From Annona cherimola (lineage: Eukaryota; Streptophyta; Magnoliopsida; Magnoliales; Annonaceae): a DNA stretch of 64,000 bases. The notes beneath the pieces are model-generated. The model was not told the DNA's origin. It made no database searches and saw only the letters and a program-made list of their open reading frames with translations. Positions 36,901-48,194 of the stretch are shown piece after piece. Within the stretch, counting starts at the first letter, position 1; each line of letters begins with the position of its first letter. A program made the position numbers and the translations under genes. The stretch lies in the NCBI GenBank assembly GCA_030490835.1, contig CM059972.1:39101452-39165451 (forward strand), read 5' to 3'.

Positions 36901-37211
36901 TTGTAAATGATGTTTTAATTGTTTTTCTTGATTTAGAAAATGTTATTTGAAATTTATTTCTAAATTTTTAAGGATGGTCGTTCCTTAGTTCACTAGGTAT
37001 TTTAAATTGATTTATATAACTGCTTTATTATAAATGAAAATTATTGACTTGTGATATTATGTGTGAAAAATTATGCTAGCATGTCATGGATAATACATGT
37101 GCACAATGCATAAGGTTCACTTTAAAGGAATAAGCGGACTGATTGTCCCCCTTTGGTGTTACCGAGTCGCGACGTCTCCCTGTGTGAGAGGAGATGAAAA
37201 CGGATGGTCGC
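33950..37211 (+). repeat. Gypsy LTR D, left part
   Basis: It begins TGTGAAACCC inside the copia integrase fragment. The sequence matches LTR A in the opposite orientation, including the CGGATGGTCGC stretch at its right edge. Around 35345-35460 is a GGACGTCC-containing region near a weak TATA-like GCATAAAAGC. It is cut at 37212 by solo LTR B and continues at 40213; D alone is about 3.94 kb. Confidence 0.9.
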
Positions 37212-40200
37212 TGTGGCGCCCCGAACCGAGGCGTCCACTGGCCTTACTCTGGGATCTTGTCGATTGGTAAGTGTGAATCAGGATTGTTGCCCTGATCACG
37301 CGGCGGGTACTTAATTCGATCTCGTTAAAAAAAAAAATTTCTTTTTCTTTCATCACGTAAAGACACATACTTATCATCAAATCTCAATTATCATTGATAA
37401 CATTCATACTTGTTTTTGTACAATACAGGTTATTTTAACCTGAACTTTTTATACATACATAATTTGAAAACTCCTTATCATATGTTCATGTCATACCATA
37501 TATGGATCAGCATATCATAAAATTTTCTTCATACCTTCCTTTTCCTTTTCTTCTTGGCCTGTGCTGTACCTGTCTATGGTTTGAAAAGTAAAACGTGAGT
37601 CGAAACTCAGTAAGCAGGCGTTTTTTTTCCATTTAAATGCATTTCTCCCCATTCAATAGTAGACACTTATCAAGTGATCTATTATCAACCAGTGGAAACC
37701 TTTTCATAAAACTTTGCGTAAAACATATGCTTGCAAACTTAACATGTAAACCTCTTTTTCACGAACATAAAACGTTTTCCATAAAACTTTCTTTCTCCAA
37801 GGACATTCTCATGTCCATAAAACATTTTTCATAAAACCTTTTTAAAATAAGCATATGCATCATGCATAACGTTTCTGTCCGTCTGGTAGGTGACACTTAC
37901 CAAGTGATCACCCTTTCCTCCTTAGGAGAGAAACCATCTCTATTGATAACTCGCGAGCCAGGCAGTTATCCGTGTTCTTCTCCCATTTCAGGGAGGGCGC
38001 CGCCGGCATTTTGCCTTTTAAAGCGACTTGGCCTATGTAGAGGGGGGCCCATCTTGCAACCGCGTCCGGTCTGCATATCCTCTACAGTAGACCTAGTACA
38101 TAACTCATGTGCACATTCCTTTCTCCATATTCATATGCTAGCATGCTTTTTATAAAACTCCACAGACCTTAGTCTGTGACTTTTCCTTTTTAAAACTTGA
38201 CGCTAGCATGTCATTTCAAAATAGTACAGACCTCGGCCTGTATTCCCTTTTCTATCTTTAACTTGATAACTCGGCATAGCCCAAGTTAACAAGTTAATAA
38301 AAATATTTTGTAAGGATGACCAACCTTAAATAATTTTAAAAACATTTAAATGGCACTTTCTTAAAACATTTGAAATATTTGAGAAATAATAAATTTGAAA
38401 CATTGCTAAAAAATGTTTATAAATCATTTTTGATCGGTAAAACAATTTTTTTAAAAAAAAATTTTAATATTTGGAAACCAAAGACTTTGGAAACATTTTT
38501 CTTCTCGTTTCTAGATTTTTCATGAACAAAGGATATACTAATGCATAATTCATTTTTTATATTTATATATATATCATATTCTTTGTCCACATAACACTTA
38601 AGTTTCTTCTATACGAAGATACGCTTGTATGATCTTTTGGTCATTTAAAGGAAATCTTCATTTAAATCGGTTATTGGTTGGTTATACGAAGATACGCAGA
38701 TTACTGTTCATCCGAGATTACTGTTCACAGAGACGTGGTTACTGTTCATGGGTTCCAAAATTTGATATTTTTTCCAAAAATAAAAAATATCATGACATAC
38801 CTCATGCCTATTATATCATAGGAAATTTTATACATTTTGAATTTATCATCATTTACTTGGCCAAAAAAATCATTTTCTCCATATACTAAAAATCAACATA
38901 AATTCACTTAAGCATAATCCTTAATTCCAAAAATCATGAAATTAATATATCATTATTCCAACATCATATTTATCATAATAATACATCCCAAAGCATCATT
39001 TATCAATTTTGGAGCATTATTTTCATATATCATATGCTATCTTCCCAAATACCCTATCTTCGCTCCAAATTTTTGATGTTTTGGCATAATTCCATTTAAA
39101 CATTATATCTATACTTATTTTCTCATGCTTGGGCATTATATAAGCATGGTTTTACCCTACTTAACATCCAAAACAAGTTTGGGAAGAATCCCCTTACCTG
39201 AAGTAGAAAAACTCCCCTTCTACTTGGCCCTTCTCTCTCAAATCTTCTCTCCTTCTTTCTTTCAAGGCCAAAACGTGTTTTGGATGGCTTGGGAACTTGG
39301 AATGGCTCAAGTGGAGCTGGGATTGTGCCTTTGGACGTTCACCCCATGCCCCTATTTATACTTTTTTTATTTTTCATTAAATTGCAATTTACCCCCTTGC
39401 TTGAGGTGTAAATTTGCAAATGTGTTTTTTTCTAATTTCCAAAAGGTGCCTTGAGCCAAGAGCAGCCACCCTAGGTCTGCTACAGCAGCCCTATTGCAGC
39501 CCTATTTTTATCCTATTTTTTTAATTTTAAAATTAATTATTTTTAAGCAACTTAATCTCAACCCTTGATTAATGATAAAATTGATTTGTGACCATTGGAT
39601 CATGACCCCAAAAGTCAGCAACCCCCTTGCACGTCCCTTCCATGCTGCATTTGCATTTAATTTTTTTTTTAATTATTTACTTTATTAAAAAGTCAAAGTA
39701 TATTTAATAAAAAGTTAAGTTACTTTTTCAACATCTATTTGACACTTCATCTTGGCCATTAATTTGTGATTTTCATCACATCTTATATCATCCATCATGT
39801 TCATCATGTATTTTTAACCATCCATAAAAAATTTCATCTAATTCCGACACCCGGATTGCAATTTATGATTTTTTTTCTATTTTTCCACAAAAATCCAAAT
39901 TTGGATTAGAATATCCAAAAGAATTGCTATTTTGTCTTGTAGTGATTAATTCTCCTTTTGACTTTTTGTGATTAGGTTAATCAAGTGATTAACTCTTAAT
40001 CTCATATCTTAATCCACAATTACTATGCACGTTTACTATTCACGTGCACTATTCACGTGCGTCACATTCTTAATTGCATTATTTTAACCTCTAGTACACA
40101 TTTGTAAAATATAACATATTTCATAAATTTTATTTATCATAAAATCAGTACAGGGATTTAGGGTTTACAACCCTAGGTTTACATGTGCTATTCTAGGATT

Positions 40201-40212
40201 GCGGGTTTCACA
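37212..40212 (-). repeat. Solo gypsy LTR B nested in LTR D
   Basis: On the plus strand TGTGGCGCCCC ... GGGTTTCACA, so the LTR reads on the minus strand. Flanks are GTCGC (37207-37211) and GTTGC (40213-40217), a 5-bp duplication with one C-to-T difference. The host LTR D is collinear with LTR A across the site. It is the sister of LTR C and shares the TTACTGTTCA (inverted AACAGTAA) cluster at 38701-38748. CACAGACCTTAGTCTGTG at 38161-38178 is an inverted repeat also found in LTR F. Confidence 0.93.
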
Positions 40213-40892
40213 GTTGCCTAGCTAGCCTCCATCCTAAGGGATCATGATTCATTCATTACAGTGTCATTATATATCCCTAAGGGGGTATAAGGTTGCTTTC
40301 TCTGATGATTTTAAATAAAAGATTTCTGCTCCGCAGGTAGCTGATCACTTGATAAGTGTCTCTACTAAATGGAGAGAAACCTTTTTGTTAAAAAATATTT
40401 CCTTTAAAATGATTTGCTTGGAAATATATAATGCTTTCTTATTGAGTGTACAACTCACATTTTTATTTTCCAAACCCATAGACAGGTGAATGAAGAGACG
40501 CGGCAAAGGAGCAAATAAAATATCATTTAAGCAAAAGAAGAACATTTGTAGTGATTATGATATAGTAGAACTTATGTTGAATGGATGTAACTAAGTTGTT
40601 GTTTTCATATGGAGAACTATGATTATAACATGCAGTGACATCTAATTTAGTAAAATGTTGTAATGTTCTTTGAATACCATGCTTTGTTGTGTATTGAATG
40701 GTTGAAAATGACTTAGTTATTCCTTCAGATATAATTATGAGGAAATAAACTCCTATGAAAATATATTTAAATTGGATAATTATCCGTTAAAAATCCGCCG
40801 TGTGACAGGGCAACAATCCTGATCATGTTTATCAGTCGATACCGATCCCGAGGTAAGGCTCAGGATGTGATGCTCGGGTTGGGGGCACCACA
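40213..40892 (+). repeat. Gypsy LTR D, right part
   Basis: Continues D after solo LTR B and ends GGGGGCACCACA at 40892, directly followed by the resumed copia integrase frame. No target duplication is visible: the left flank is AGAAA and the right ATTCA, and about three bases of the host frame are missing compared with element S. Confidence 0.88.
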
Positions 40893-41311
40893 ATTCACCA
40901 TACATTCTCTGCACCAAGAACTCCCCAACAAAACGGGGTAGTTGAAAGGAAAAATAGAACAATGCAGGAGATGACAAGAACTATACTAAATGAAAGTAAA
41001 TTATCCAAAACATTTTGGGGTGAAGCTGTAAGTACAACATGTCATGTATTTAATAGAGTTACCATAAGAGCAATATTAAAAAAGACCCCATAAGAACTAT
41101 GGAAGGGTAGAAAACTAAACATTTTATATTTCCATGCTTTTGGATGTACTTGTTATGTACTGAATAATGGAAAATCAAACTTAGGAAAGTTAGATGCCAA
41201 AAGCGATGAAGAAAAATTTCCTGGATATTCATCAAATAGCAAAGCATATAGAGTTTTTAACAAAAGAAATCAAGTAGTGGAAGAATCAATACATGTTGTA
41301 TTTAATGAATT
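40893..41311 (+). pseudogene. Sirevirus-type copia pol fragment, right half
   Basis: It resumes the integrase: HHTFSAPRTPQQNGVVERKN (catalytic Glu present), FWGEAVSTTCHVFNRV, then YFHAFGCTCYVLNNGK and NKRNQVVEESIHVVFNE. It is nearly colinear with 45805-46225 of element S. LTR G cuts it at 41312, and no continuation is found on the far side of G. Confidence 0.9.
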
Positions 41312-41466
41312 TGTGGTGCTCTAGTCCGAGCGTCACAACCTTATTCGAAGACGTTATCAATTGGTAAACGTGATCAGGATTATTGCCCTGTCACACGACG
41401 GGCTTTATTGGATATTTATCCACTTAAACTTAACTCCTAAGGAGTTCAAATCATTCCATTTGTTTC
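41312..41466 (-). repeat. Gypsy LTR G, left end
   Basis: TGTGGTGCTCTAGTCCGAG start, followed by the conserved GTGATCAGGATTATTGCCCTGTCACACG block. Element S interrupts it at 41467; it resumes at 51861. The left flank is copia integrase sequence. Confidence 0.88.
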
Positions 41467-41594
41467 TGTTGGAAACAATGTTCCAAACAAAACAAATTGA
41501 CCAAAGCATAAGTTTTGATGATTAAACAAAGACTAATTTGAGTATATAAAGTGTACTAATGAGTTTGCCAAGTGTTTAAGGAAAACAAAGAAGT

Positions 41595-42360
41595 CAAGTC
41601 GATTACCAAGTCGACTTGGACTTCGCCTTGGGGTGAAGTCGATACCTAAGTCGACTTCACAAGCGACTTCAAATGGCAAAAGGTGGATAGCATTGAAAAT
41701 AGAAAACAAGCAAGTGAAGTCGCAGGCCAAGTCGACTCCAGGTGCGACTTAGGAAACCAAGTCGCAGACGAAGTCGACTCCAGCATCGACTTCAAGTATC
41801 CAGAGTTGAAAAAGTGGAAACGAACATGACGAAGTCGCAGGCGAAGTCGACTTAAGGTGCGACTTGGGCGAAGTCGCAGACGAGGTCGACTCCAACTTCG
41901 ACTTGAGGAGTTCAGACTTGAAGATTGAAGTTTCAAGCTTATTCCAAGGATCCATTTGGACTTTATCAAATCCAAATAAGATGCAAAGTTCATTCTCAAA
42001 TAGCAACTGAAGTTTCTTGAAGATCAAAAGCTAAGATTCATATTCAAAGTTCAAATCAAGTCTATCAAGTCCAAAGCTAATCTTCAAGCTTATTTCAAAT
42101 GAAGCAATACCCAAAGTCATGAAGACCATTTTTACAAAGTTCAAGCCAGTTCAAGAAGATCAAGGTGTTTTTGCAAAAGACCACGCGAAGTCGCAACCCA
42201 AGTCGACTCCAGGATCGACTTGAGTTGAAGACTGAAGGCCAAGTTGACCCAGACTCGGACTTGGAAATCTGAAGAACTGGAGTCGCACACGAGGTCGACT
42301 CCAGGTGCGACTTGGAAGCCAAGTCGCAGGCCCAGTCGACTCCACATGCGACTTGGGTCA
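41595..42360 (+). promoter_or_regulatory. Palindrome array in U3 of element S
   Basis: About seven imperfect units of roughly 38-42 bp: AAGTCGCA, a 4-bp spacer, AAGTCGACTY, a short spacer, then TGCGACTT. The outer arms are inverted repeats of each other around the GTCGAC core. Cores lie at 41610, 41650, 41731, 41773, 41846, 41885, 42202, 42294 and 42335; neighbouring cores are often about 40 bp apart. The array lies upstream of the TATA box. Palindromic motif arrays are known in Sirevirus LTRs; a transcription-factor role is inferred. Confidence 0.8.
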
Positions 42361-42439
42361 CAACGGTCGAAATTTATTTGAACGTTGGCGCATTAAATGC
42401 GCGCCACCTACCCCCTAACGTTCGGATTCCCTCCAAAAT

Positions 42440-42447
42440 TATAAATA
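42440..42447 (+). promoter_or_regulatory. TATA box of the 5' LTR of element S
   Basis: TATAAATA about 80 bp downstream of the last palindrome; the 3' LTR keeps TATAAATA at 51223-51230. Expected transcription start is about 30 bp downstream. Confidence 0.7.
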
Positions 42448-43078
42448 TCATTCAAGGTGGACGAGGGAAGAAGCTGAGAATCATTAAGTGTGCTTAACTA
42501 CTACATTCAAGAGCTCAAAAGAGATCAAGCCACTCAAAGAAGAAGAACTCTACTTCAAACTGCAAGAGCTTCATTTCAGAATCTTCAAAGCCAACTCTTC
42601 AAGTTCTTCTCTGCGCCTATTGTTGCTACACATCTGTAAAGTGTAGATTTCCTTATTGTTTCATTTATTTGTGTTTGAACTTGATCTAGTTTGAGGAACT
42701 AGGATCAAGTGTATGCTAAGTAGTGTGTGATTGGAGTGAGACTCATCACCTACTTGAGCAGTGTGTTATATGCCCCCTAGAGCTTGAATCTAGAAGAGAG
42801 CAGTGGCTCTAATTGTATTGAGAGAATACAATAGTGGAACCCAAGTCACAAGGAGTGTGAGTTTGGAAGAGTGGAGTAGGGAGGTTGCCCGAACCACTAT
42901 AAAAATCTTGTGTGTTTGATTTATTTATCTGCTCTCTACATTATATTGCTTTCCATTTCGATTCTTCATTAAGGGGACTGGATTAATCCGGGGTTAAGTT
43001 TCTGTTTAAGTTATAAATTTTAAATACCCAATTCACCCCTCCCCTCTTGGGTTTTGCCATTAACTCGGGACCAACAAG

Positions 43079-43090
43079 TGGTATCAAAGC
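43079..43090 (+). promoter_or_regulatory. Primer-binding site of element S
   Basis: TGGTATCAAAGC, two bases after the 5' LTR. It matches the initiator tRNA-Met complement TGGTATCAGAGC with one change, and marks the start of minus-strand cDNA synthesis. Confidence 0.85.
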
Positions 43091-43124
43091 GGTTCTTTGA
43101 ATTTACCAAAGAGATCTTATTATT

Positions 43125-44927
43125 ATGGCATCCCAATCTACTTCCGTTCCCGCATTTGCTGAAGGCCAATCTTTTACAAGGCCACCGTTGTTTGATGGGA
43201 GCAATTTTGGATATTGGAAGCTTCGTATGAAGCAACTCATCATGGCTACCGACATGGATTCTTGGATTGCTATCCAAGATGGAGTAACCTTGCCTACCGA
43301 TGAAAGAGCTTCCAAATGGACCGATGAGGAAGTAAGAATTGTTAAGAGCAACGCCAAAGCTATGAACTATTTATTTTGTGCTCTTACTGCTTCTGAATAT
43401 GATAGGGTATCCTCTTGCTTAACCGCCAAAGAAATATGGGATACGCTAACCTCTATCTATGAAGGAACTTCTCAAGTCCAAGGGACGAGAAGAAATATTT
43501 TGATTGGAGAACTGGAAAACTTTAGAATGCTAGAAAGAGAAAACATCTCTGAAATGTTTGCTAGATTCTCTAAAATTACTAATGCTCTAAAAGGTCTCGG
43601 AAAGGCTATATCTGAATCTGAGCAGGTCATGAAGATCTTAAGAGCTCTACCCGAATCATGGACTCCAAAGATCACTGCAATAGAAGAAGCCAAGGACCTT
43701 AACACTCTAAAGCTTGAAGACTTAATTAGCTCACTCATGTCACATGAGCTAATCAAGAGAAGAAATGAAGATCAACACAGGGGCAAAAGAGCAATTGCTT
43801 TGAAAGCCGCACAAGACACAGATGATTCCTCTTCTTCTCAAAACGACGACGAAATCGCCCTACTCACAAAACGTTTCAGAAAATTTGTGAGGAAAGGCAA
43901 AAATTTCAGAAGCCTCAAGGAGAGAACTCCCAGAGAAAAGAAGAAAGAATCAACCAAATGCTATCGATGCGGCGGTTCGGGACATATGCAAGCTCAATGT
44001 CCAACTCCCGAAGAAAGCAAAGTAAAAGAACAAAGAAAAGATCGAGGGGACAATAAGAGATTCCAAAGATACAAAGGAAGAGGCATGTACGTGAATGACG
44101 AGGAATCTACAACGAGTAACTCCTCAACCGATGAAATCGAAGTAGAAGAATGTGCAAGAATCTGCTGCATGGCACAAATCGAGCAAGAAGAACAAACTAC
44201 CTTAACAAAATGCACAAGTAATGAAGAGGTCAGTTCCAAACTCTCCCATTCTAAGTCAAGTTATTCTTCTTTTCAAGATTGCCTCAAATGTACTGAATTA
44301 GAAGAACTTCAAACTGCATATGATTCATTGTATGAAGAAATGAAGAAATTAGGAAGCAAGTTTACAATTAAGAAGAAACAATGTGATGTAGTAATAATTG
44401 TAAATGGTAAACTTGCAGAGAAATTAGACAAAATAAAAGAAGAAAATGATATGCTGAAAAAGGAGAACGAATCATTAAATGAATCATTAGCTAAGTTCTC
44501 TAATCCAGGAGAAAATGTTAGAATGTTTCTGAATATGACCTCCCAAACACATAAAAGAGGTCTTGGATATCATACATTTGAGCAAGGAGAAAGTAGCAAA
44601 ACAAATGTGCAAATACTTGAGAAATATCAAACTAAAACTGCATCTATATACAAGCCACAAAAGAAAAATTTTAAGTGGATTAGAAGACCAACTATTGAAC
44701 CATTGCATACTTGGAGGCCTACTCCAAGATTACCTATGGCTTGTAATTTCTGCAATAAATTGGGTCATAAAACTTACAAATGTAATTTTAAGAAATTACA
44801 TGACCGTGGTGCAAAATTAGTTTGGGTTCCAAGGAACACAAGATTTGGGTTTTCCAAGTTAGAACAACAAAGATTAATATATATTACTAACCCAAATGGA
44901 CCCATAAAATGGGTACCAAGGAGATAA
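43125..44927 (+). CDS. gag: Gag protein of Sirevirus-type element S (600 aa, open)
   Basis: Intact reading frame starting 35 bp after the primer site. The N-terminal copia Gag region (DUF4219/UBN2 type) begins LFDGSNFGYWKLRMKQLI (about residues 24-41) and continues through VSSCLTAKEIWDTL and LLTKRFRKFVRKGKNF. A first zinc knuckle, CYRCGGSGHMQAQC, is at residues 279-292. A coiled-coil-like Glu/Lys/Leu stretch follows (about 390-470, with KLAEKLDKIKEENDMLKKEN). A second knuckle, CNFCNKLGHKTYKC, is near residues 540-553, and the end is IKWVPRR then TAA. It forms the capsid-like particle and binds element RNA. The pol frame continues immediately in phase after the TAA. Confidence 0.93.
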   Translation: MASQSTSVPAFAEGQSFTRPPLFDGSNFGYWKLRMKQLIMATDMDSWIAIQDGVTLPTDERASKWTDEEVRIVKSNAKAMNYLFCALTASEYDRVSSCLTAKEIWDTLTSIYEGTSQVQGTRRNILIGELENFRMLERENISEMFARFSKITNALKGLGKAISESEQVMKILRALPESWTPKITAIEEAKDLNTLKLEDLISSLMSHELIKRRNEDQHRGKRAIALKAAQDTDDSSSSQNDDEIALLTKRFRKFVRKGKNFRSLKERTPREKKKESTKCYRCGGSGHMQAQCPTPEESKVKEQRKDRGDNKRFQRYKGRGMYVNDEESTTSNSSTDEIEVEECARICCMAQIEQEEQTTLTKCTSNEEVSSKLSHSKSSYSSFQDCLKCTELEELQTAYDSLYEEMKKLGSKFTIKKKQCDVVIIVNGKLAEKLDKIKEENDMLKKENESLNESLAKFSNPGENVRMFLNMTSQTHKRGLGYHTFEQGESSKTNVQILEKYQTKTASIYKPQKKNFKWIRRPTIEPLHTWRPTPRLPMACNFCNKLGHKTYKCNFKKLHDRGAKLVWVPRNTRFGFSKLEQQRLIYITNPNGPIKWVPRR

Positions 44928-47900
44928 GATTTACTTGCTTATTTTTTTCAGACATGTTTTAAGGCAAAGGCAAATAATGAATGGTTCATGGATAGCGGTT
45001 GCTCAAGGCATATGACCGGTGAAAGAAGTTTGTTTCACAAACTTAAGCCTTGTAATGATGGAATGGTTGCCTTTGGCAATAATGAAAAAGGTAAAATTAA
45101 AGGTAAAGGAAATATACATAGTATTTCAAATGCATGCATGGAAGATGTTTTGTTTGTTGAAGGACTCAAACACAATTTAATGAGCATTAGCCAATTATGT
45201 GATAAAGGATACAAAGTTGTGTTTGAATCATCTATATGTAATGTATTTGATGGAGAGCATATCATGTTTAGTGGTAAAAGACATGGAAATGTATATTTGG
45301 TTTCACTTGATGAATTAAATGGTCAATGTCTAATGGCCATTGATAATGATCCATGGGTTTGGCATAAAAGGCTTGGACATATAAACATGGGAAACATAAA
45401 GACCCTATGGAAAAAGAGTTTGGTAGAAGGATTACCAATATTGAAATATGACAAGGACAAGATTTGTAAGGCATGTCAATTATCAAAACAACCCAAGATG
45501 CCTTTCTCTACCAAAAAGGAAATTTCCACCACCAAGCCACTTGAATTGCTACACATGGATCTATACGGGCCATCTGACATTCTAACCATTGGTGGAAAGA
45601 AATATGTATTTGTCATAGTTGATGATTTTTCAAGATTCACATGGATAATTCTCTTAGCTAGTAAAGATGAAGCCTTCTCTATGTTTGCAACTTTTGTAAA
45701 TTTGGTGCAAAATGAAAAACAAAGTACTATTGTGACCATAAGAAGCGATCATGGTGGCGAATTCGAAAACAAACGATTCATGGAATTTTGCAATGAAAAA
45801 GGAATTCACCACACATTTTCTGCACCAAGAACTCCACAACAAAATGGAGTAGTAGAAAGGAAAAATAGAACTATACAAGAGATGGCTAGAACTATGCTAA
45901 ATGAGAGCAATCTATCCAAGAAATTTTGGGGTGAAGCTGTAAGTACAGCTTGTCATGTATTGAACCGTGTCACCATTCGAGCAATCTTGAAAAAGACCCC
46001 ATATGAACTATGGAAAGGAAGAAAACCAAATATTTCTTATTTTCATGCTTTTGGATGTACATGTTATGTTTTGAACAATGGAAAAACTAACTTGGGAAAG
46101 TTAGATGCTAAAAGTGATGAGGCTATATTTCTTGGATATTCATCAAATAGCAAAGCATATAGAGTTTTCAATAAACGAAACCAAGTTGTTGAAGAATCCA
46201 TACACGTTGTATTTGATGAAATTAATCAAACTCCGAGAAAGGAGGATGAACTAAGTGATGCAGATGAGACAAAAGGCAAAGAATAACCAAAGGAACTCGA
46301 GTTCAAGCCAGAAAATCTCATGGAGGAAGAGGTAAGTGAAGGTAATGATTCTTATAAACCTCCAACTGATTTAAAGTTCAAAAATGCCCATCCAATTGAG
46401 CAAGTTATTGGAAATGTATATGAAGGAGTGAAAACTAGAAGATCAAAACAAAACGTTTATGGTCAATATGCCTTTGTATCTAAAATTGAACCAAATACCA
46501 TTGAATAAGCTCTCAATGATGAAAATTGGGTTATTGCAATGCAAGAAGAGATAAACCAATTCGAAAGGAACAATGTATGGCACTTAGTTCCTAGACCAAA
46601 TAATCACACTATCATTGGTACCAAATGGGTATTTAGGAACAAATTAGATGAAAGCGGACTTGTAATTAGAAACAAGGCCAGATTAGTAGCCAAAGGGTAT
46701 TCTCAAGAAGAAGGAATCGATTTTGAAGAATCATAAGCACCCGTGGCTAGACTAGAAGCCATACGTATTCTACTAGCATTCGCTTCTTATATGAATTTCA
46801 AATTGTTCCAAATGGATGTAAAAAGCGCATTTTTTAATGGCTATTTGAATGAAGAAGTATATGTTGAACAACCCCCTGGTTTTGAAGAAATGAATCAATC
46901 AAAGTATGTTTATAAATTGACCAAAGCACTATATGGATTAAAGCAAGCTCCAAGAGCTTGGTATGAAAGGTTGAACAAATTTTTGATTGATCATGAGTTT
47001 CTAAGAGGGAAAGTAGATACTACTTTGTTCATCAAATACAAAAACAAAGATATTTTAATTGTACAAATTTATGTAGATGACATAATTTTCGGTGCTACTA
47101 ATGAAAATCTTTGTCAAGAATTTTCTAAGATTATGCAGAGCGAATTCGAAATGAGCATGATGGGAGAATTAAATTTCTTCCTTGGACTGCAAATTAAGCA
47201 ACAAAGTGAAGGGATATTCTTGAACCAGTCCAAGTACGTCAAGGAAATGCTCAAGAAATTTGGATTGCAGAATAGCAAAGGGGCAAACACTCCAATGAGC
47301 TCTACAATCAAGATCGGCACGGACGAAAACGGTAAAAGTATCGATCAAAAGCTTTATAGAAGCATGATAGGATCCTTGTTATATTTAACTGCTTCTAGAC
47401 CCGATATTCTATTCAGTGTTTGTATGTGCTCTAGATTTCAAGCATGCCCAAAAGAATCACATCTCCTTGCTGTAAAAAGAATTTTTAAATATTTGATAAA
47501 AACTACCAATCTTGGACTATGGTATCCAAAGGGGTCAACCTTTGATCTAATCGGCTATTCGGATGCAGATTTTGCCGGATATAAGGTAGATAGAAAAAGT
47601 ACCAGTGGAACTTGTCAGTTTCTTGGACATATGTTGGTTTCATGGTATTCAAGAAAACAAACAAGTGTTGCTCTATCTACCGCGGAAGTCGAATACAGAG
47701 CCGCCGGTAGTTGTTGTGCCCAATTACTTTGGATGAAACAACAATTGAAAGATTATGGTATTGATTATGTTGATATTTCTATTAGATGTGATAATACAAG
47801 TGCAATTTGTCTGACTAAAAATCCTGTACTGCATTCAAGAACCAAGCATATTGATGTGAGACACCATTTTATTCGTGAACATGTTGAAAATCATGATGTA

Positions 47901-48014
47901 TGTTTAGAATATGTGAAAACAGAAGACCAAATTGCTGATATCTTTACCAAACCATTAGCCAAAGAATCATTTTATAAAATTAGGAATGATATGGGTATGA
48001 TAGAGCTAAATTAG
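44928..48014 (+). pseudogene. pol: Pol (protease-integrase-RT-RNase H) of element S, with nonsense codons
   Basis: In phase with gag; stops at 44925, 46284, 46506 and 46734 are all TAA, and no frameshift is present. Protease motif DSGCSRHMTGE at 44988. Pre-integrase zinc finger WHKRLGH ... CKACQLSK. Integrase core with D (45558, HMDLYGPSD), D (45747, RSDHGGEF) and E (45855, VVERKN), a D-35-E spacing. RT begins at KWVFRNKLDESG; its catalytic YVDDIIFG is at 47070. RNase H contains YSDADFAGYKVDRKSTSG, VALSTAEVEYRAA and RTKHIDVRHHFIR. It ends MGMIELN. All catalytic residues I can see are intact; only the nonsense codons break it. Confidence 0.93.
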
Positions 48015-48059
48015 GGAAAATCAAATAAGAAAATTACAATTGAAAAATGTCAAGTCGAT

Positions 48060-48180
48060 GAGTCAAGTCGACTCCAAGGGCGTCAAGTCGACTCCACTTC
48101 AGAGTCGAAGTCGACTCCGCCCCCAGGCGAAGTCGACTCTGAGGGACCGAAGTCGACTTCGCCTAGGGCAAAGTCGACTC
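48060..48180 (+). promoter_or_regulatory. Internal GTCGAC palindrome array between pol and the env-like ORF
   Basis: Six AAGTCGACTY-type cores at 48067, 48087, 48110, 48132, 48152 and 48173; successive spacings are 20, 23, 22, 20 and 21 bp. The core is the same as in the LTRs but half the spacing. The array lies in the non-coding gap that precedes the env-position ORF. Confidence 0.75.
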
Positions 48181-48194
48181 CGCGCGCGACGTTT

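Larger units (their letters stand above)
41467..43076 (+). repeat. 5' LTR of element S
   Basis: TGTTGGAAAC ... GGGACCAACA, 1610 bp. It has two clusters of palindromic AAGTCGACTY units (41595-41920 and 42185-42360), a TATA box at 42440, and the AGAGCTTGAATCTAGAAGAG and CCCCTCCCCTCTTGGG blocks also seen in LTR H. U3 is therefore about 1 kb long. Confidence 0.95.

Noticed and set aside
41595..42360. Evenly spaced repeats reminiscent of a CRISPR array
   Set aside because: Plant LTR context, degenerate palindromic units, no constant spacer length and no cas genes; it lies in both LTRs of a retrotransposon.
41592..42360. Nested minus-strand open frames with repeated WSRLGLRL/VDLGCD phrases, repeated at 50375-51144
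   Set aside because: Antisense reading of the GTCGAC palindrome array; the repetition comes from the DNA motif and several frames are open at once.
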